Shown here in pieces: positions 7,519 to 15,424 of a stretch of DNA of 18,765 nt. The translations under genes and the position numbers were made by a program. The stretch spans positions 1 through 18,765 of the forward strand of contig CAMLNB010000046.1 in NCBI GenBank assembly GCA_946481205.1, given 5' to 3'. The DNA is from an uncultured Kangiella sp. Lineage in GTDB: Bacteria > Pseudomonadota > Gammaproteobacteria > Enterobacterales > DSM-103792. The first letter of the stretch is position 1; every line of letters begins with the position of its first letter. The notes below the pieces were generated by a model, which saw only the letters and a list, made by a program, of their open reading frames with translations, searched no databases and was not told the DNA's origin.

Positions 7519-8055
7519 ATGACCCGTATCACCGCTGTAACCGATGCCCAGGCCAACACCGCCCAGCAAGGCCTGTTCGCCGCCGTCAAAGCCCAGCTCG
7601 GCATGACCCCGAACCTGATGCGCACCGTCGGCCACAGCCCGGCCGCGCTGGAAGGCTACTTATCGCTGAACGCCGCGCTCGGCAAAGGCGTACTGCCGGT
7701 GACCCTGCGTGAACGCATCGCGCTGACCGTCGCCCAACTGAACCGCTGCGACTATTGCTTGTCGGCACACACTTACATTGGCAGCAACATCGCCAAGTTG
7801 TCGGACAGCGAGATCCAGGCTGCCCGCAACGCCGAATCGAGCGATGCCAAAACCACCGCCGCCCTGCACTTTGCCAGCGACGTCGTGGAACAACGCGGCC
7901 GCGTCAGTGACAGCGCCGTGAGCACCGTTCGCGCCGCCGGTTTCAGCGAAGCCGAAGTGGTGGAGATCGTGCTGAATGTCTCGCTGAACATCCTGACCAA
8001 CTACGTCAACAACGTCGCCCACACCGCGATTGATTTTCCGGTGGTGAGGGCGTAA
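7519..8055 (+). CDS. carboxymuconolactone decarboxylase / AhpD-like protein with intact CxxC
   Basis: 178 residues. After a helical N-terminus (TPNLMRTVGHSPAALEGYL at about 30-48) comes the CMD core, with R-E-R-I near 64-67 and the redox motif C77-D-Y-C80-x-x-x-H84. This matches the AhpD-type motif in which the two cysteines form the reactive dithiol and the His assists. The end, GFSEAEVVEIVLNVSLNILTNYVNN, is typical of the family. Members are alkylhydroperoxidase-like reductases or act in aromatic compound breakdown; the peroxidase-like role is favoured here by the dithiol and the redox neighbours. A TTG at 7507 would extend the frame by four codons, but it lies on the ribosome binding site GGAGAG, so the ATG at 7519 is preferred. 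Confidence 0.92.
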   Translation: MTRITAVTDAQANTAQQGLFAAVKAQLGMTPNLMRTVGHSPAALEGYLSLNAALGKGVLPVTLRERIALTVAQLNRCDYCLSAHTYIGSNIAKLSDSEIQAARNAESSDAKTTAALHFASDVVEQRGRVSDSAVSTVRAAGFSEAEVVEIVLNVSLNILTNYVNNVAHTAIDFPVVRA

Positions 8056-8062
8056 TTCCTAG

Positions 8063-8075
8063 GCCAATCATTGGC
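8063..8075. repeat. short perfect palindrome behind the CMD gene
   Basis: GCCAAT-C-ATTGGC, six-bp arms round one base, 7 nt after the CMD stop and 9 nt before the terminator stem. It could be a minor part of the transcript end; no other role can be inferred. Confidence 0.3.
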
Positions 8076-8084
8076 AAAATGAAA

Positions 8085-8121
8085 AAGCCCCTGCTGGAGT
8101 TTCCGCAGGGGCTTCTTTTTT
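8085..8121. terminator. bidirectional intrinsic terminator between convergent CMD and hsdR genes
   Basis: A perfect 10-bp stem, AAGCCCCTGC (8085-8094) with GCAGGGGCTT (8105-8114), loop of 10 nt. Rightward it is followed by CTTTTTT; leftward by TTTTTC-type tail (AAAAAG before the stem). It can therefore end the rightward CMD transcript and, about 120 nt past its stop, the leftward hsd operon. Confidence 0.85.
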
Positions 8122-8240
8122 AGTGCATGCGACGGAAAGGCAAGAACCTTCTGCCCTGAGGCCGCCGAATTTATCGGAACAAGGGCTTTCTGTTGCTAGG
8201 CGGGATTCGCTTAGCACCTGCGCACACGAAAACGGCCGGT

Positions 8241-11200
8241 TTACTTTCCACCGTAGCTACCTCGGTCGTCCGCTGCCTGCTTGAACACTACCGGGTCATT
8301 GCTGGCTTCGGCGTTCTGATTGATGACTGTTATCTGGGTACTGATCTGCTTGATATCGGCATCGTTGAACAAACCGAAAACACTGCTGCTGTGGATGTCC
8401 GAGAACGGCGGTTGCGCCAGCTGGTTCGGGTTCATCACGCCGTTCTGGGTGAAGTAATCGATCAGCGTGTTGATGAATTGAATCTGTGTGCTGTTGTAGC
8501 GGCCAGTGTCCAAGAACCCAGCGAAGGCTTCCTTGGCGGCACCGCGATCCAGACCCACCAGTTCGCGGATAAATACGCCCAGTGATTTGTCCGGGTGTAT
8601 GGCGCGGTCGTAATCTTCCCGTTTCGGAATACCGCTGGCCTGGAACAGCATGTCATCAAGCTGGGCCAGGTCCTGCACCGTCACCGGTTTGTTGCGCTTG
8701 ATACGCTGGATGGTCAGCTGGTTTTCATGACTGCGGATGTAAGCCTCGACCTTGCGCCGGTACAACGCCAGCCCACTGCCTGCCGCCATCGTTCGCGCTA
8801 CGTCTTTTTCCACAATGCCGACGTGTTCGTCTTCAAACGTGGTGTAAACCGGTTCGCGCGCTTCCTTGTCGATAAACTGGATCAATAGCCGCAACTGTTT
8901 GCGCAGCTCATCGAGCATCGGCACCGTAACGTCTTGCCACCAGTCATCGCTCTGGATCTGTTGGATAAAATGCAGCTGCTGTTTGACCTGCGGAATGCTG
9001 GCCTTGCTTTCCAGCGCGTGCGCGAGATCCAGCACTTGCATGCGCAAGTCATTTGGCACGACGCCTTCTTCCAAGCGCGCCACCTGCATGCGCAGCACCA
9101 AGTGGTCAAAACGCAGCGCCATTTCTTCGCTGACTTCACTGCCGTTTAGCGCCTCGGCTTCGGTCGGCAGCGGGCTGATATGGTTGGTCAGTTCACCGAC
9201 CTGCACGGTGTCGAGCGCATTCCAGCGCTCGCGTTTCTGGTAGCTCTCAACGAGTTGCCGGCGCGGCCGGACGATGAAGTTATCGAGGTTCATGCCGGCG
9301 ACGGCGTGGTGCAGTAGGTCCAGCGTATAGCGGCTGAAATGTCGGTCGGCGTCGCTGTCTGATTTGGCTAAGGCCGTTGCCAAGCGCAGCCGTTTTTCAA
9401 AAATCAGTTGCGACAGCGGTTTGCTGACGCTGTCTTTGGCACCGTCCGGGTTTTCATCGAAGTACTCCAGGTTCTGGCAGTAATCGAACACGACAAAATG
9501 CTGTTTGTGCTGGCCAGGGCCGAACAGATCTTTGCACAGCCGGGTACCACGGCCGAGCATCTGCAGAAACTTGACCCGTGATTGCACCACCTTGAAGAAC
9601 ACCAGATTGACCACTTCCGGCACATCAATGCCGGTGTCGAGCATGTCCACCGACACCGCGATGCTGAGTGGAAAGTTCGGGTTGTCCGGTGCCCGTTCGC
9701 CTTTGAACTGTTCAATCAGCGAATCGGCGTATTTCTCTTTGTAGGTGATCACGCGGGCAAACTTGCCGGCGCTTTGTTTGTAGTGATGATTGAAGCGGTC
9801 GACAATCAGTTCGGCGTGGGCATTGTTGGCGGCAAAGATAATGGTCTTGCCGAGCCGGTCACCACCGGCCACCTTGACGCCGTGCTCCATCAAGGTCTGT
9901 AGCATCTTGTCGACGGTGTCGGCGTTATAGAGAAAGCGGTTCAGCTCGGAGGGCAACACTTCCTCGCGGTCCTGCAGCTGCTCCTTGCTTTCCCACTCTG
10001 CTTTTTCTTCCTCGCTCAGGTCCTTGTAATGCACGCCCTGGCGAACAAACTTCAGTTCAACGCTATAACCTTTCGGCGGCACCAGCACCTGATCGGCAAA
10101 GGCATCGACGGATTCGTAAGCAAAGGTCGGCACGCCGTTCTGGATATCGAAGACCTGATAGGTGTTCTTGTCGATATCGGATTTCGGCGTCGCGGTCAGG
10201 CCCACCAGCAGCGCATCGAAGTAGTCAAAGATATAGCGGTATTTCTGGTAAATGGAGCGGTGTGCTTCATCGACGATGACCAGATCAAAATGGCCGATGC
10301 CGAACAAACGGGTTTCGGCCGGTTCGCTCAGCAGGTTCATCATCGTAGGATACGTTGCGAGATAGACCCGGCTTTTCAGTTCGCGGGTGCCGCCACTTAA
10401 AATTTCCGGCGAGGCTTTTGGCAGCAGCTTGGAAAATTCTTTTTTGGCCTGGGTGACTAGCGCATTGCGGTCGGCCAAAAACAACACATTCTTGACCCAG
10501 CCGGCGCGCATCAGTACATCGACCAGCGCAATCACGGTGCGGGTTTTGCCGGCGCCGGTCGCCATCACCAGCAGCGATTTGCGCTGCCGATGTTGTTCGA
10601 ATTGTTCGGCCACCGAGCGGATGGCCTGCAGCTGATACGGCCGGCCGGCGCCGGCAATGGTGCTATCGATATCGGTGTCATGCAGCGCATTTGCAGCAAG
10701 CGTACGGCGATCAATCAGCCGCTGCATTTCGTCTTTGTTGTGAAAGCCCTGCACCAGCCGTGGCGGGTAACGTTTGTCATCCCAGAACCAGAGTTGATAG
10801 CCGTTGGTGTAATAAATCAGTGGCCGCTGGCCGTGCATTTGTTCGATACAGCCGGCATACAACTCGGCTTGGGTGCGGCCGGTTTTCGGGTCGACCGTCG
10901 TGCGCTTGGCTTCAACCACCGCCAGCGGCAGGCCGTTATCACCCCAGAGCACGTAATCAACATAACCCAAGCCTTTCGGGTTCGGCATGCCGGTTACTTC
11001 GTATTCCGGCACCTTCGGCCCTTGCGGGTCCCAACCGGCTTCGCGCAGCAATTGGTCGATTAGGTATTTGCGGGTTTCGGCTTCGGAATAATCGTGGCTG
11101 TCTGGCGTTTGCGTGCTTTGTTGTTTCAGTGCGGCCAGCTTTTCCTGCAGGTTTTTCAGTTCATCGCGCAGCGCGGCGTTTTGTTGTTCTTTCTCGGCCA

Positions 11201-11723
11201 ACGCCTGCTCGGCAGCGCGGTCTTTTTCTTGCAGTTTGCTTTCCAGTTCGCGCAGTTGCTTGGCGCTTTGCTGGACCAGTTTGGCATCGATGGCGACGAT
11301 CTGCGGGATCTTGCCGGCATCGAACAACTGGTTCTGCACCGGCCGCTGCGTGCTGTAGCTGCGGTAAAACCAGTACAGGATATGGTGCAGTTCTTTGACC
11401 ACCTGCGCGGCATCGGCGGCGCTGACCCGCTTGTCACTGTGCACGGCGGTATTGCCGGCCTGCTGGACAATTTTCAGTTTGCCGAACAGCGGTGGCGGCA
11501 GCGCGTCCTTGAAACAGGGCTGATGGATCAACGTATTCAGGCTCTGGTCGTAACCCGGCTCGGCCATGCCGGCGTCATGGCGATAAACCCAGTGCACCGC
11601 GCGCTCCAGCGCATAGCGGGCATAGAAACAGGCGCCACGCGGATTGCTGTGGATCAAGCCTTCCGCTTCCCGCGCCGGTTCCTGCAAGCTGGGCCATTCG
11701 GCCATGAATACGAAGTTCGACAT
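8241..11723 (-). CDS. hsdR: type I restriction enzyme R subunit (EcoEI-like)
   Basis: 1160 residues, full length for an HsdR motor and nuclease subunit. A DUF4145-like helical domain (about 10-125) and a coiled coil (about 150-205, rich in Gln, Glu, Lys) precede the HSDR_N nuclease domain, where D256 in YVDYVLWGD and E271-A-K273 give the PD-(D/E)xK site that cuts DNA. The helicase follows: Walker A MATGAGKT (387-394), DEAH (485-488), TATP (510-513), then the second RecA lobe with DTGIDVPEVVN (696-706) and arginine-finger motif QMLGRGTR (721-728). The last 350 residues fit the EcoEI_R_C type of domain that docks on the methylase. All catalytic motifs look intact, so restriction is predicted to be active. 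AGGA lies 7 nt before the ATG, inside the 17-nt gap after hsdS. Confidence 0.97.
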   Translation of the reverse strand: MSNFVFMAEWPSLQEPAREAEGLIHSNPRGACFYARYALERAVHWVYRHDAGMAEPGYDQSLNTLIHQPCFKDALPPPLFGKLKIVQQAGNTAVHSDKRVSAADAAQVVKELHHILYWFYRSYSTQRPVQNQLFDAGKIPQIVAIDAKLVQQSAKQLRELESKLQEKDRAAEQALAEKEQQNAALRDELKNLQEKLAALKQQSTQTPDSHDYSEAETRKYLIDQLLREAGWDPQGPKVPEYEVTGMPNPKGLGYVDYVLWGDNGLPLAVVEAKRTTVDPKTGRTQAELYAGCIEQMHGQRPLIYYTNGYQLWFWDDKRYPPRLVQGFHNKDEMQRLIDRRTLAANALHDTDIDSTIAGAGRPYQLQAIRSVAEQFEQHRQRKSLLVMATGAGKTRTVIALVDVLMRAGWVKNVLFLADRNALVTQAKKEFSKLLPKASPEILSGGTRELKSRVYLATYPTMMNLLSEPAETRLFGIGHFDLVIVDEAHRSIYQKYRYIFDYFDALLVGLTATPKSDIDKNTYQVFDIQNGVPTFAYESVDAFADQVLVPPKGYSVELKFVRQGVHYKDLSEEEKAEWESKEQLQDREEVLPSELNRFLYNADTVDKMLQTLMEHGVKVAGGDRLGKTIIFAANNAHAELIVDRFNHHYKQSAGKFARVITYKEKYADSLIEQFKGERAPDNPNFPLSIAVSVDMLDTGIDVPEVVNLVFFKVVQSRVKFLQMLGRGTRLCKDLFGPGQHKQHFVVFDYCQNLEYFDENPDGAKDSVSKPLSQLIFEKRLRLATALAKSDSDADRHFSRYTLDLLHHAVAGMNLDNFIVRPRRQLVESYQKRERWNALDTVQVGELTNHISPLPTEAEALNGSEVSEEMALRFDHLVLRMQVARLEEGVVPNDLRMQVLDLAHALESKASIPQVKQQLHFIQQIQSDDWWQDVTVPMLDELRKQLRLLIQFIDKEAREPVYTTFEDEHVGIVEKDVARTMAAGSGLALYRRKVEAYIRSHENQLTIQRIKRNKPVTVQDLAQLDDMLFQASGIPKREDYDRAIHPDKSLGVFIRELVGLDRGAAKEAFAGFLDTGRYNSTQIQFINTLIDYFTQNGVMNPNQLAQPPFSDIHSSSVFGLFNDADIKQISTQITVINQNAEASNDPVVFKQAADDRGSYGGK

Positions 11724-11740
11724 CGGACGATCCTGTCTCG

Positions 11741-12916
11741 TTAGGCGGCCATGGCAGTCAGTTCACCTTTGAAGGCGCGTTGCACTAGGGAGTCGAACAA
11801 CGCACTTAACATTTCAGTCTCTCTTTTCGCCTCTTCTAGTATGAGATCTAGTGAGGCCTTCCTTTCGACAAACAGCCGTTGCTCAGCAAGTGGTGGAACA
11901 AAAATTGGAAATGACTTCACAAGGGAAAGATTTAGATTTTCCTGGTTTCCGCCTCTTCCCAAAGCCCTCAGCTTTGAATATTGCAACTTCAGATACTCAA
12001 AGATAAATTCCGGAAGAGCGTTGTCCGTTGGAAGAATCGCCGCACAAGCCTGATTCGTCGCTGCAGGTATGGAAAGCAGCCCAACCCTTCCCCGAGTTTT
12101 TCCCTGACCATACATAGCAACCAAAACGGTGTTAACGGGAAATATCTTACAGTTGCTTTTCTTTATGGCTAAATCTGTGATTTTTTCCTCGGCGCCGCAG
12201 ATACGAGAGTCAACGACCTCGCCCGTCTTCACCCAAGGAATGTCTCCGCCGTAGAACTCTGCTGTGGTTCTAGCAGGCGTGCTGCCTGTTTCGACATCGG
12301 CAATCTTGCCGATCTCCTTGATTTGCCATTTCTTAGGGTTCTTTTCGACATCGCCGAACATCTCCAAAAACAAGGATTGGGCCAGTTGGTTGAGTTCGGT
12401 TTCCATTTGCTGCGCGTGTTTGCGCAAGGCGTCCGCCTGCTCCAGCACGCGAGCGATATGTTTTTGGGTTTCGAGGGGCGGGAGCGGGATTTTGAATCGT
12501 TTCAGATATGTCCCGGAGATATTGGGTTGTGCTCCGCCAACACCGTCGTTAATAAAGGTATCCCGTTGACTCAGCAAGTAGTAGTAGAGAAATTCCGGCA
12601 AAACTTTTGATGTCGGCAAGAAAGCAGCGCATGCTTGGTTGCTAGCGGCTGCCGTCCTAAGAATTGAGCAAGCCCCAATGGTCGCGCCATACATCGCCAG
12701 TAGCACGGTGTTTTCTGGAAAGACCTTTGCAGCTGACTTCTCTATAGCGAGCTCGGTGATTTTCTCCTCCGCATCATAAATATACTTTTCTTTGAGGTCG
12801 CCGGTTTTCACCCAGGGAATGGTTCCATTCTCAAAGAAAGCCGGATTGCCTCTGGACGGTGTGCCTCCAGAAGTCACGGCAAACAAATCGCCAAGAGCTA
12901 ACGCTTCATATTGCAT
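11741..12916 (-). CDS. hsdS: type I restriction-modification specificity subunit
   Basis: 391 residues with the two-TRD plan of HsdS: TRD1 about 1-145, helical spacer about 146-190 (PPLETQKHIARVLEQADALR), TRD2 about 198-340, and the distal helix starting PPLAEQRLFVERKASL. The TRDs read the two halves of a bipartite DNA target; the helices set their distance and bind HsdM. The two TRDs are clearly related: IPWVKTG at 33 and 225, AEEKIT at 49 and 242, NTVL(L/V)AMYG at 69 and 262, NQACAA at 93 and 288. The frame opens 11 codons earlier, but the ATG at 12914-12916 is chosen because the family N-terminus starts there and GGAG stands upstream; it overlaps the end of hsdM by 11 nt. The DNA here is visibly AT-richer than hsdM and hsdR, most of all in the TRDs. 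Confidence 0.96.
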   Translation of the reverse strand: MQYEALALGDLFAVTSGGTPSRGNPAFFENGTIPWVKTGDLKEKYIYDAEEKITELAIEKSAAKVFPENTVLLAMYGATIGACSILRTAAASNQACAAFLPTSKVLPEFLYYYLLSQRDTFINDGVGGAQPNISGTYLKRFKIPLPPLETQKHIARVLEQADALRKHAQQMETELNQLAQSLFLEMFGDVEKNPKKWQIKEIGKIADVETGSTPARTTAEFYGGDIPWVKTGEVVDSRICGAEEKITDLAIKKSNCKIFPVNTVLVAMYGQGKTRGRVGLLSIPAATNQACAAILPTDNALPEFIFEYLKLQYSKLRALGRGGNQENLNLSLVKSFPIFVPPLAEQRLFVERKASLDLILEEAKRETEMLSALFDSLVQRAFKGELTAMAA

Positions 12917-14546
12917 TGATCGACTGCTCCAGCTCTTTAATGCCCTCATCCATCGCTTTTTGCAGATCCTTGATCCGTTGCAAGATCACCTGCGGCGGAT
13001 CGTAGTGCTGCTCCTCGTAGACCACTTGTTTGTAGCGGTTGATGCTGAGGTCGTAATTGTTCTGGACGATTTCGGCTTTGGGGACCAGGAAGGATTGGTC
13101 GGTGCGGGTGCGGGTTTTTTCGGCTTCGCGATTAAACCAGCGGGCGACGATGTCGGGTAGGTTGTTCTTCGCGTGCAGATCGGAAGACGCTGGGTCCCCG
13201 CCTACGCGGGGATGACGGAGTAAGGATTCGCGTTGCTCTTCGGTTAGTAGCGGGGTGCGTTTGTCGTCGAGCGAGTAGCCATCAGCTTGCATGTCGTAGA
13301 ACCAGACGTGGTCGGTGCCGCCGACGCCGGTTTTGGTGAAGAACAGAATGGCGGTGGAGACGCCGGCGTAGGGTTTGAACACGCCGGACGGCATGCTGAC
13401 GATGCCATCGAGTTTGTGTTGTTCGACGATGGCTTGCCGTATCGCGATATGGGCGTTGCTGGAGCCGAACAGCACGCCGTCGGGCACGATCACGGCGGCG
13501 CGGCCGCCTTTTTTCAGCAGGCGCAGAATCAGCGCCAGAAACAGCAGTTCTGTTTTCTCGGATGGGCCTTTCTTTTTCTCGTGTTGCTCGTCGCCGTCCG
13601 CGCTTGCTTCTACCACTTTCTTTTTGCTCTGGGCTTTCTTGGCCGATTTGCCGAGCGCGGCGAGCAGATCGGGCGAGAGCTCGTCGTAGGCGACCGAGCC
13701 TTTGAAGGGCGGGTTGGCGAGGATCAGTGTGAACGCGTCCTTGATGTTGTCGTCGCCGTAGTCCTTGAGCGAGTCGCGGTAGTCGACGGTGGGGTTTTCG
13801 ATGCCGTGCAGCAGCAGGTTCATGGCGCCGATGCGCAGCATGTGCGGATCAAAGTCGTAACCGGTGAACATCTGCTGGTGAAAGTGCTTGCTGTTGCTGG
13901 GCCGCAGCAGCGCGTCTTTGTATTCGCGCCGGACGTATTCTTCGGCGGCCATCAGAAAGCCGCAGGTACCAGAGGCCGGATCGCAGATGCGGTCGCTCTT
14001 GTCGCCGTCGAGCACCGGATTGGTCATCGCGACCATTAAATTGATGATATGGCGCGGGGTGCGGAACTGGCCGTTGGTGCCGGCGGTGGTCAGCTTGGAC
14101 AGCATGTATTCGTACAGGTCGCCTTTGGTGTCGCGGTCGTCCATGTCAAGGCTGTCGATCATCTGCACGACCTGATCGAGCAAGGACGGTTTCGGAATCA
14201 TGAAGATGGCGTCTTTCATATGCCGAGCAAAGCTGGACTCGTCACCGTGCAGGGTTTTGATAAACGGAAAGACTTTGTCGCGCACCAGCTCGAACATGAC
14301 TTGCGGGTCTTTGTTCTTGAACTTGTGCCAGCGGTAGTCCTGGTCATCGGCACCGAAGACCGGTTTGTCGATGGGCGTGCCGAAAGCATTGGCCTGCTTC
14401 TCGCGCAGCGTGTGCATGTCATCGAGCCGGCGGATGAACAGCAGGTACGAGAACTGTTCGATGACGGAAATGGGATTGGAGATACCGCCGGTCCAGAACG
14501 CTTCCCAGATACGGTCGACTTGATTGCGGAGTTTGCCGGTAAGCAT
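12906..14546 (-). CDS. hsdM: type I restriction-modification N6-adenine methyltransferase subunit
   Basis: 546 residues. The N-terminal helical HsdM domain (about 1-140, FWTGGISNPISVIEQFSYLL) is followed by the SAM-binding motif DPASGTCGF (189-197) and the catalytic motif IV NPPF (278-281) of an N6-adenine methyltransferase. NNLPDIVARW (461-470) and the C-terminal helices that contact HsdS follow. Two features are unusual: a Lys/Glu-rich stretch at about 299-329 just behind the catalytic motif, and residues 444-456 (RHPRVGGDPASSD), which are encoded by a REP-like palindrome. Both lie in loops that vary in the family, so activity is probably kept. TAGGAA precedes the ATG at 14546, eight nt after the nucleotidyltransferase stop. 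Confidence 0.97.
   Translation of the reverse strand: MLTGKLRNQVDRIWEAFWTGGISNPISVIEQFSYLLFIRRLDDMHTLREKQANAFGTPIDKPVFGADDQDYRWHKFKNKDPQVMFELVRDKVFPFIKTLHGDESSFARHMKDAIFMIPKPSLLDQVVQMIDSLDMDDRDTKGDLYEYMLSKLTTAGTNGQFRTPRHIINLMVAMTNPVLDGDKSDRICDPASGTCGFLMAAEEYVRREYKDALLRPSNSKHFHQQMFTGYDFDPHMLRIGAMNLLLHGIENPTVDYRDSLKDYGDDNIKDAFTLILANPPFKGSVAYDELSPDLLAALGKSAKKAQSKKKVVEASADGDEQHEKKKGPSEKTELLFLALILRLLKKGGRAAVIVPDGVLFGSSNAHIAIRQAIVEQHKLDGIVSMPSGVFKPYAGVSTAILFFTKTGVGGTDHVWFYDMQADGYSLDDKRTPLLTEEQRESLLRHPRVGGDPASSDLHAKNNLPDIVARWFNREAEKTRTRTDQSFLVPKAEIVQNNYDLSINRYKQVVYEEQHYDPPQVILQRIKDLQKAMDEGIKELEQSINAI
13190..13217 (-). repeat. REP-like palindromic element inside hsdM
   Basis: A perfect hairpin CCCCGC-CTAC-GCGGGG (13196-13211) flanked by CTGGGT on the left and ATGACG on the right. 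Read on the minus strand this is the CGTCAT-palindrome-ACCCAG form of small repeats scattered between genes in many proteobacteria. Here it lies within hsdM and is translated in frame as RHPRVGGDP. I saw no second copy in the window. Confidence 0.75.
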
Positions 14547-14554
14547 ATGTGTTC

Positions 14555-15424
14555 CTACTGCTGTGATTCGGGTTGATGGTTTGCGGTGACGGCCATCGCC
14601 GCCAGTTCGTATTCCAATTGCTCCATGAATGCGAGCATGGCTGCGGTGTTGTTGGCCTGGGCCTGCAGCAGCGGTATCAGATCGGGCGTCCTGATCATGT
14701 CCAGCAACTGGTTTTGGCTGGAAGGTGCCGCGACCGAGAGCAGGTCGCGCGCCAGCATCCGGGCACTGGCGAGCGCCGGGTCGTAGTCCGACGGCTCCAG
14801 CAGATCGGCGTGACCGCTGTATAGCCGGGTCAGATTGTCCGCCACCTCGTAGCGCTGGGCGAGCATGGCGAGGTCAGCTGCGTCTTTGAGATTCTGCAGA
14901 TGCCGGTCTCGCCAAGCGAGCAATTTGAGCAAGGCAATGCTTGGCAAGCTGGCGACAGCGACGGTCAAACCAGGCTCAATTTGCAGAAGCTCGGCGTGTT
15001 GAACGGCTTCGAACAAACCCGCGCTGTTCATTTTGATACTTTGATCAGGTGGCCACAGAATCTGGCCATTTTGTTCAACGCCGCCGCAAGGCACGAAGTC
15101 CACCGGCAGCGGCAGACCTTGCTGCGGTTGGTAGATCAGTTTGTGCGGCTGGTTTGGCTTTTCACTGAACGGCGCTTGTTGACGGAGTGCCTGTTTGAGG
15201 TCGGCGAATTGCTGCCAGTTGCTAACGACGATGGCCATGTCCATATCGCCGCTGACTCGCGCCAACGGCCGGCCATAAACACCGTGTAGCCATAACGACA
15301 ACGCCTGCGCACCAATCGCGCAATAGGAGATGTTGCGCGCATCGGCGACGCGAACGATGTCGCGGATAATCTCCGTGATGACCGGTGATGGCAGGCAATC
15401 CGGGTGTTTAAGAATGGCTGGCAT
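14555..15424 (-). CDS. AbiEii-like nucleotidyltransferase (putative toxin)
   Basis: 289 residues. The N-terminus shows a minimal nucleotidyltransferase: GAQALSLWLHG (38-48) in place of the usual GSxxL helix, then the metal-binding pair D60-M-D62 and a third Asp D109 in LPVDFVP. Residues 160-190, with S162-IALLKLLAWRDR and KDAADLAML, match the K...KDxxDL helix pattern of the AbiEii/AbiGii group. In type IV toxin-antitoxin systems such enzymes transfer nucleotides and stop growth, for example by modifying tRNA; the acceptor of this one is unknown. Its start overlaps the regulator gene by 17 nt without a strong ribosome binding site, which suggests translational coupling. hsdM starts 8 nt after its stop. 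Confidence 0.82.
   Translation of the reverse strand: MPAILKHPDCLPSPVITEIIRDIVRVADARNISYCAIGAQALSLWLHGVYGRPLARVSGDMDMAIVVSNWQQFADLKQALRQQAPFSEKPNQPHKLIYQPQQGLPLPVDFVPCGGVEQNGQILWPPDQSIKMNSAGLFEAVQHAELLQIEPGLTVAVASLPSIALLKLLAWRDRHLQNLKDAADLAMLAQRYEVADNLTRLYSGHADLLEPSDYDPALASARMLARDLLSVAAPSSQNQLLDMIRTPDLIPLLQAQANNTAAMLAFMEQLEYELAAMAVTANHQPESQQ

Noticed and set aside
8194..8216. TGCTAGGCG/CGCTTAGCA hairpin downstream of hsdR
   Set aside because: On the leftward strand the stem has an A-C mismatch and no U-rich tail; the nearby 8085-8121 hairpin is a far better terminator. No partner copy was seen that would make it an attachment site.
13287..14039. Rightward 250-codon open frame
   Set aside because: Antisense to hsdM; the Val/Gly/His-rich product follows from reading hsdM codons on the other strand.
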